The translations under genes and the position numbers were made by a program. Source: Hygrophila difformis (lineage: Eukaryota; Streptophyta; Magnoliopsida; Lamiales; Acanthaceae). From it: a stretch of DNA of 64,000 nt. The stretch spans positions 15,674,428-15,738,427 of the forward strand of contig JAOANR010000004.1 of NCBI GenBank assembly GCA_030278955.1, written 5' to 3'. Under the pieces are notes generated by a model. It was not told the DNA's origin and searched no databases. It saw only the letters and a list, made by a program, of their open reading frames with translations. Shown here one piece after another: positions 57,603 to 64,000 of this stretch (position 1 is its first letter; every line of letters begins with the position of its first letter).

Positions 57603-58694
57603 GTGAGAGACATCATTTTTTGTTCTCATTACTTTGAGAAGCATGTGTTCACACGTGAGAGAAATGTGCCAAGGAATGATGATGGTGGTTGCCCGTTCGA
57701 TGATGATAGGCTTATTAGTGTTTTCAAATTAGGAGGACGTGCACAGGGTAGGTCCAAAAGAAGGCGGATGACCGAGCAAGAGTTAAAGACCGCCCACAAT
57801 TACGTGCTCCTAAATTGCACAGAAACAGAACCGTATATCGAATTAGTACTTTGGATTTCTTATCTTTGCCATTCCTTTATGCTATATTCTAAATTAAACA
57901 TCGTTATCAATTATAGGTTGTTCCACCAACATATGCATTCTATTAATCCCCGGATTATTGTTCCTGAGCTCTCAGCTGCCATGTCTGACCACTTTCCGAA
58001 ATGGTTTGAGGAGTACTTAGTGGAACACCCGCCCGATATACCGTGTTTGTTCGAACTTGCACAAGGACCACTTCCCACAGCTCAATCATTTCCCATGTAT
58101 TTTGTAAATGGGATGAAATTTCACACCAAGAACCATGGTTGTCGTCGAACCACTTACAATAGTGGAGTGTGCATTACGGGGGAATCTCGTGATTTCTACG
58201 GTATCATCGAAGAGATTTTAGTGCTAGAGTACCCTGCATTGCCTTTCAAGCAAATTGCATTATTCAAATGTAAATGGTTTGACACTCGCGAGGGGATTGG
58301 GACGCGTACTCATGAGAATTACAAGATTGTTGAGGTGAATCAGACCAAAAATTTGCCCTACTACAAACCATTCATATTTGCCACAAAAGCTAAACAAGTG
58401 TGTTATGTTCAATTTCCAACGAACAGACCAAATGCTAGGACTCGTGATTGGTTGGCTGTATGTAAAATTAAGCCTAGGGGTGTGATTACTGTAAAGATGG
58501 GCGAAGAAGTTGAGGCATTCCAAGTAGATGTTGCAGAACAACTTGGTATTGAAACTGCAACCATTACGTTTCGTCGAGAGCGGTTAACAGACGACATAGT
58601 CCAACTTGTAGATCTAAATCAGGATGAGGATAGTGATTCCGAAACATCCCCGGACCATATGTCTACATCAGATGACACTGGCATGGATGAATAA
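57603..58694 (+). pseudogene. TNP2-like transposase C-terminal region with DUF4216-like domain
   Basis: A 363-codon open frame. It starts in the conserved region after DUF4218 (CSHYFEKHVFTRERNVPRND) and runs to the DUF4216-like domain (FKCKWFDTREGIGTRTHENY, KAKQVCYVQFPT, WLAVCKIKPRG), ending in an acidic Asp/Ser-rich tail (SDSETSPDHMSTSDDTGMDE). About 57869-57917 looks like a short retained intron read in frame. It is the best preserved part of the transposase gene. Confidence 0.82.
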
Positions 58695-58833
58695 TCAGAA
58701 GAGACCTCTGATGAGGATTTCCAAATTTGAATATGAACATGTAACACACACATGTCTTGTACTTGTTGCATAAAGTCCATAAATTTAACCGATATAAATT
58801 TGTCACTTATATTCCATCTTGTTTTGTTTACAG

Positions 58834-58916
58834 ATGTCTCAACAGGGGGGTGGCTCGGCTTCAGGCACTCCAAGCCGATCGGGATCGCAGTCAGGATCTA
58901 CGCCACGACATGTTAC
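58834..58916 (+). pseudogene. Start of the second CACTA gene, interrupted
   Basis: After a strong acceptor (ttttgtttacag) the frame begins MSQQGGGSASGTPSRSGSQS, the Ser/Gly-rich start often seen for the second gene of plant CACTA elements (TNPA-like). LTR sequence starting TGTAACACCC at 58917 cuts it off after about 28 codons. Confidence 0.6.
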
Positions 58917-59030
58917 TGTAACACCCGGGAAATTTAATTCACATTCAAAGGAATGGAATTAATTTCTTGTGGAAGACGTTTATCCTTAAGGAAAGTAGAT
59001 GGAGATACCCCAACATTAAATTGAGCCCAA
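58917..59030 (+). repeat. Partial Gypsy LTR (left end only)
   Basis: Begins TGTAACACCCGGG and is loosely similar to the first ~110 bases of the complete LTR at 59085. The similarity then stops, and internal-region sequence leading to a polypurine tract follows. The preceding GTTAC (58912-58916) may be one half of a target duplication. Confidence 0.6.
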
Positions 59031-59049
59031 AAGAAAGTGAGGGCGCAAC

Positions 59050-59084
59050 TTCGGGGACGAAGTTGATTCTTAAGGGGGGTAGAC
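59050..59084 (+). promoter_or_regulatory. Polypurine tract ahead of the complete LTR
   Basis: The segment cggggacgaagttgattc then ttaaggggggtagac directly precedes TGTAATACCC at 59085. It matches the polypurine tract of the young chromovirus. Confidence 0.88.
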
Positions 59085-62000
59085 TGTAATACCCGGGATT
59101 TTTATCGGCGTCCAAAGGAATAAAACTTAGTTCTTAATCAAATCAAGGTTGAAATATCTCCGAGAAGAAGAAAATAATTTACCACAATAAATTATTGCTC
59201 GGAAATGAAACGCCGATAGATTCAAAAAATTCAAAATGGAATAAAGGAGGGAAAGGAAGCCCGGAGACATTCCATGAATCGAGTCAAAAGAATTGGAACT
59301 AAATTCAAGAAAGAAAAGAATTTTAATTCCAGGAACCGGTGAAGTCGGAATAATTTAATTAGATAAATTGTTACACGGGAGTCAAAAGACGACGAATTAG
59401 AAACCGACGAATCCAAACGCAACGGACTCAAGATTTCGAATACGGGGTTAATTCGAGACGAGATAAATTTAAGATAAGAATTTATAATCCGAGAATGACC
59501 CGAAAAATTGAGCCCGAAAACGTAGGAGCACAGAAGTCCGAAAGAGAGGAGAAAAGGCCCGATCGGATCGCACGGACCCGCCCGGACCGAGGTCCTGGCG
59601 GAGGCCGCGCGCTGGCCGCGTGGTGTTTAGCCTATGAGCGCGCCAAGTCCGCGTGACCTCCCCAGAAAATGGCAACAACGCGTTCCGACGATTTTCTTGC
59701 CATATTTTCGACCCCCGACGATGGAAACTCAATCCCGGGCTATGGAAGGATATGTGGGACGACCTTATACTGCTCCCTAACCCTAAAATTCGAAAAAAGA
59801 CAACCCTAGAGCAGCCTCTTCTCCTCACATTCTCTCCAACTCCTCCCAAAGTCGAAAACCCCGAAATCCCTTGTGTTCTTGAAGTTCCGACGACGAAATC
59901 CGAACAAGAAGGACTTGAGAAGGAGAAGACAGACCCCTTGGACGTTGGTAAGGTGTTGTACAGTTTTGTATTCGTCCATAATGTAGTAAATTCGAACCTA
60001 ACCATCGAAACTTTCTTACGAGTTCACTTCGGGGGCGAAGAAGAAGGAGATCGGTGGAAGACACCCGCTCGTCGCAATCCTAGACAACCCGAGAGAGCCC
60101 CGTGACGATCCTAAACTCTAACACTGTAAGTTGGTTCCTTGCGTTTCAATTTTGGGTGACTAAAATCGAACAAATCAATGGATCTAAACAAAAACGTAAA
60201 AATCGGAACTTAAAAACCCCAATCCGCGCAGTTTCGGAAACCTCACGAGTTCGACCCTTTCGAGTGTTTAAAACGGTTTGGCCAAAACATGAACTTTGTT
60301 CCTAAGACCATAATCTAGATTGTGTCAAAATTTCAAGAGTTTTCATCAACATTTGACCCCCGAAAACGCGTCTGGTATTTTCTGAGTTGTTTTCAAAACC
60401 GAAGAAAACTGACAGATTTTCGTGTTCGAGTTCCTTGGCGTTTTTCTAATTGAATCCTTCAAAACTAAACTTTTATGTAAAAACAAAAGTTGTAGCTAAC
60501 TGTCTAAAAATCGCGTCCATAAAATTTGACGCATTTTCGTTAACGTTTGCATACTCGAAAACCCTCGGAAGCGGACTGTGATTTAACGGTAAACTGGACA
60601 GATTACGTAGTCGAACTTGTTGTGCGTTTTTCGATCCTTTATGGTCAAAATTAATATTGGGTGAAAACATAAAAGTTGTAGATGATGGTGTCTAGTTTAT
60701 CCCTGAAAAATTTCATAATTTTTGAACTACGTTTGATATGCCAAAAAGTCGTCAAAAGTTGAATCGCCAAATCTGGAATCCTGACAGTTTTTATGACCCG
60801 ACTTGATGCATATTTTTCACCCGTTTAAAGAATGATTCAACTTTGCAATTCTAAGCAAAAGTTGTAGGAAATTATGTCTAGATTATGTGTATAAAATTTC
60901 ATAAATTTTGGAGTTCATTTGATATGTCAAAATGGCCAAATTTCAGAACTGTTTTAAAACCCCTTCGGAGTCCGCGCGTGTACAGCGTGTTGTGGTCGAT
61001 CTTTGAGCATCTAAAATTCATTATTTCCAAATTCTTAAAACATAAAATTTGTTCCTTAATGTGTTTTGTAGCTCCTGTAAAAATTTTGGATCGATTGGTT
61101 TTGAAATGAATTTTTAATCGGCGTTGCACGAACCTGCGACGGAACCAGTTTTAAGACATAAATTATTCTTTGCAATGAACTCGAATTTCGACTCACTTCG
61201 GAACCTTGTTTCCAAAATCTCAAAACATGAAAGTTGTTCGTGTGTGTGTTTTTAAACTACTGTAAAAATTTCAGAATTTTTGGTGAAAAGACGAATTTTT
61301 AATTAAGAAAGGCGTAAACTGCCACGAATAGGATTTTTCGAACTTGAGAAAACTCGAACTATGAAAACGCGATATCGATCATTTGATAACATTGAAATAC
61401 GAACTTTCAAAAAATCCCGTTCACTAGGCTGAGCCGATCTTCATACTATCATTATCTTTGAGACTGCCTCGTTAGTGGTCTCCTCACTATCTGAGATTGC
61501 CTCGTTAGTGATCTCGCGCGCTGTATTTTTGGATCGCCTCGTTAGTGGTCCTACTATCTTTTTGAGACTGCCTCGTTAGTGGTCTCCTTACTATGCCAAA
61601 ACGGCAGTTGTGCACATGGCCTGCCAAATCGGCAGTGGGAAATACACGGCCTGCCCGAGTGGCAGTGAAACCGCTTGAAAGGCCTGTCAAATGACAGTTG
61701 ATATACACGCCTGTCAAATTGACGGTAGATATACATGGCTCACCAAAATGGCAGTCAATACTGATAGGGTTGCGGCCGCCGGTTCACCGGCTATCTGGTT
61801 ACGACTATTGAGATTGCCTCGTTAGTGATCTCCCTTGTGTGGTGTCCTCTTCTTAGTCGACGGGATAAAAAGATAAAAGACTTGTGCGAGCGTTTAATTA
61901 TGCTTAAATCCTATTTACCATGTTTCTAAATTATGCATTTAAATTACGCTTTTAAATTACGCTTTTAAATTATGTCTCTAAATTTTGTGTTCTCGTCTTG

Positions 62001-62505
62001 AATAAATAAATAATGTTTTCCGCGGCAAGTAAGATTACGAATTTTTAATATTTAAATTTAAGCCTGAGTAAAAGTATAAGATTTAAATTAATTAAATAAT
62101 CTTTTTAAAACCCCTTTATCGTTACGTTAGGAAGTAACTTACTCAGTATTTTATATACTGATAAAACCTGTTGTTTATTTTTCCATTACAGAGTACGGAG
62201 CATGATCATGCATCGGGGGATTACTTTGGACATTTAATTATTTATTTTACATGACTTGCATACGGGCTTGTTGACCCGAGTTTTGGCCATGTCGGCCCAT
62301 ATTTAAATTTCCGCTGCAACTATTTATTTTTATCATGTATGGATGATACTACCTTATTACTTTTAAGTAATTCCGGACTTACTTTTAAGACTTTTTCCAA
62401 CACCTATAGTCTTGCATCTCTTTAGCAAGCTCGGAGAAACCGTGTCTTGCTAGGGAGGTGCGGCGGTGACACCTCGGCCTGGGTTATCAAATCCGGGGTG
62501 TTACA
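59085..62505 (+). repeat. Complete 3.4-kb Gypsy (Tekay-like) LTR
   Basis: Begins TGTAATACCCGGG and ends ccggggtgttaca. Its last part (gttttggccatgtcggccc, gcaagctcggagaaaccgtg) is homologous to the end of the young chromovirus LTR. It is about 820 bp longer than that LTR. It has a polypurine tract before it and a primer-binding site after it, so it acts as the 3' LTR of a lost element and as the 5' LTR of the element that continues to the right. Contains hairpin repeat families at 61460-61832. Confidence 0.88.
61460..61832 (+). repeat. Two families of short hairpin repeats in the LTR
   Basis: Family A: five copies with a tgcctcgttagtg core between 5-base complementary arms. Copies at 61460-61482 and 61564-61586 have gagac/gtctc arms; those at 61493-61515 and 61810-61832 have gagat/atctc arms; one at 61531-61551 is weaker. 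Family B (61590-61765): about six copies of ctgcc-N4-5-ggcagt type, where ctgcc/ggcag arms alternate with ctgtc/gacag arms. Confidence 0.85.
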
Positions 62506-62508
62506 AAG

Positions 62509-62520
62509 TGGTATCAGAGC
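62509..62520 (+). promoter_or_regulatory. Primer-binding site (initiator Met tRNA)
   Basis: tggtatcagagc, three bases after the LTR end at 62505. Confidence 0.92.
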
Positions 62521-63037
62521 CCGGAAATATTTTTAAATTATTATTATTCTTTTGGCCAATATAGAGGCCCAAGATTTTTAAACAAATATTAATATTATTT
62601 TAAAATTTTTAAGTACCATTATTATTATTTAAATTTTAAGTTTTGTTTCCATGGAACAAAATTTATTTGAAACCATGGAAAATATTTACATATGCATAGA
62701 AATTTTTCCAACAAGTTTTTAAAGTCACGAAAATATTTTTCGGGGTTGGGGTAGCATTGTATAAAGCATACATGCATTCGCATACATACATACATGAATA
62801 TCGCGCTAATTTTTTTTATGTGAATTAACAGTGTCAAAACTCTTACCTTCAAATTGGTCATGACCTTGACTTAGAAGCGTTTGCTTTAAACTAATTCTGC
62901 CTCAGTCTTATAATTTGATCACCTAAGTTTAGCATTCTCCTCTCTATTACCTCTTTCCAATCCTACCTTATAGATTTTCTTGAACGCTAACTTGCCTTAG
63001 ATTAGAAACTCATCTTCACGTGCGTTGATAACAGAGA
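62521..63037 (+). other. Leader between primer-binding site and gag
   Basis: AT-rich 5' leader. There is no counterpart of the coiled-coil ORF or the 22-24-bp repeats found in the leader of the chromovirus at 34 kb. Confidence 0.6.
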
Positions 63038-64000
63038 ATGGCACCTAAGGGAAAATCGAGAAAGGAAATCCCTAACAACACTAACGCTGACCTCCCCAAC
63101 ACACCGAACAATAATGAGATCCCTCAGAACATAGGAGGGCGAGTGCCTCATGTTCCCAACAATATGGATGAGCGTCTAAGGACTGTCGAGGAAGTTCTCG
63201 TAGTATTAGGAAATGCTGAAGTGCAACGTGCACAAGCGGGTGTACCACCACCGGTGACCCGGGTCAACTACTTAGCCTTGGTAAACCCTTACCAACCACC
63301 CCACTACGCCGGCGAAGAGGACCCGGCTCAGCTAGAGGAATGGATACGGACGTTCGACAAGCTGTTGAACGCCGTAAAGTGTCCCGATGGGGAAAAGGTT
63401 CACGTAGCATCATACTACCTAGGAGGCGAGGCGGATGATTGGTGGCAAGTCACCCAAGGGAAACGTGCAGAGTACGACGAGCCCTACACATGGTCAGAAT
63501 TCACGGATCTGCTTAGGGATCATTTTTATCCCATGAGCATGAAGGCTGCTATGTATGAGGAATTTCTGACACTGAGGCAAGGAGGAAAGACGGTCCAAGA
63601 ATACTATAACCGTTTCAAGGAGTTGGCGCGGTTCGCACCGAGGCTGGTGCCAACTGATGTAGAGAAGGCACATAAGTTCGAGTTGGGACTGAACCTATCC
63701 ATTAGAGAGGTGATCACGGGTGAGCACTACCCTGACCTACAAGCTGTATATGATCGTGCAGTAGCGGCTGCACGAGTTCAAGGACTGAAACGAAAATCGG
63801 TAGATGGGACTAACCAAGGACCACAAGGAGGATACAAAAGGAATAAGGACCATGTCCGTAGAAACTCGAACCAACCACATCAAAACGACAATGGACGAAA
63901 CAAGGGGATAGTCTTCAACCATGGTGACTAGGCGCCACCATGTCCAAAGTGTGGTAAACCACACTATGCGGGAGGATGCCCTCAGCCAGGAGCATGCCTT
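63038..64000 (+). pseudogene. Tekay-like gag with premature stop, cut by window end
   Basis: The ATG at 63038 (MAPKGKSRKEIP) opens a 297-codon frame with the Gag capsid domain: [54 protein letters not shown] and [20 protein letters not shown]. It is close to the gag at 33708-32104. A TAG at 63929-63931 ends it. In the same frame the sequence then continues with PPCPKCGKPHYAGGCPQPGA, the first zinc knuckle, so the stop falls just before the nucleic-acid-binding region. Protease and pol would lie beyond the window. Confidence 0.9.

Larger units (their letters stand above)
51910..58916 (+). mobile_element. CACTA (En/Spm) transposon, left end and genes, right end not seen
   Basis: It begins CACTACAAGAAAAA at 51910, the classic CACTA terminus, preceded by cat (the expected 3-bp duplication cannot be checked). 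It has subterminal repeats, a non-coding leader, a TNP2-like transposase gene and the start of a second gene. A solo LTR interrupts the leader at 52394-54318, and LTR sequence interrupts the second gene from 58917. The right terminus should lie beyond the window. Confidence 0.88.

Noticed and set aside
58834..58916. Possible small independent Ser/Gly-rich gene
   Set aside because: Position, acceptor site and composition fit the start of the second CACTA gene, and LTR sequence cuts it.
59469..60105. Frames of 150 and 178 codons on opposite strands
   Set aside because: They overlap each other inside the 3.4-kb LTR and have no recognisable domain.

Overview
The window is nuclear DNA of a higher plant, almost certainly a eudicot. 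The evidence is intron-containing plant genes (a mitochondrial ATP synthase 6 kDa subunit and an SMP-type LEA protein), plant-lineage Copia and Ty3/Gypsy LTR retrotransposons, a CACTA transposon, LINE fragments, and Stowaway- and hAT-like MITEs. The species cannot be told from the sequence. About two thirds of the window is mobile DNA, and only two host genes look potentially functional.

Layout. 0-7 kb: a 5'-truncated LINE, then low-complexity DNA with decayed fragments of two host genes on the minus strand (a RID2/BUD23-type rRNA methyltransferase and an LRR receptor kinase). 8-12.7 kb: a repeat array with higher-order structure, then a gag-only LTR retrotransposon whose internal region carries 31-bp and 20-bp tandem arrays. 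13-14.5 kb: a diverged repeat array invaded by a Stowaway-like MITE and by a hAT-like MITE that contains a perfect 116-bp palindrome. 14.7-38.5 kb: a three-element nest. An old, pol-less Copia element (target duplication ATAAG) was hit by a SIRE-like Copia element (ATTAC) and by a very young Tekay/Del-type chromovirus (AATAC). All three are on the minus strand and all target duplications are intact.

39.4-41.3 kb: the ATP synthase 6 kDa subunit gene, with a promoter rich in TGGGCY elements. 43.2-45.3 kb: a LINE inserted antisense inside another LINE. 47.6-48.3 kb: Stowaway-like MITEs. 49.6-50.5 kb: an SMP/LEA gene with a MITE in its first intron and no recognisable first SMP domain. 51.9-58.9 kb: a CACTA transposon with its terminus, subterminal repeats and a broken TNP2-like transposase, interrupted by a solo LTR in its leader and by LTR sequence in its second gene. 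58.9-64 kb: a recombinant Tekay-like element whose single complete LTR has a polypurine tract on one side and a primer-binding site on the other, followed by a gag broken by a stop and cut by the window edge.

No CRISPR array, rRNA, recognisable tRNA or bacterial-type operon was seen. The most unusual signals are the hairpin families with compensatory arm changes in the LTR at 61.4-61.8 kb, the perfect palindrome at 14.2 kb, a coiled-coil ORF ahead of gag in the young chromovirus, and an extra ORF in the env position of the SIRE-like element.
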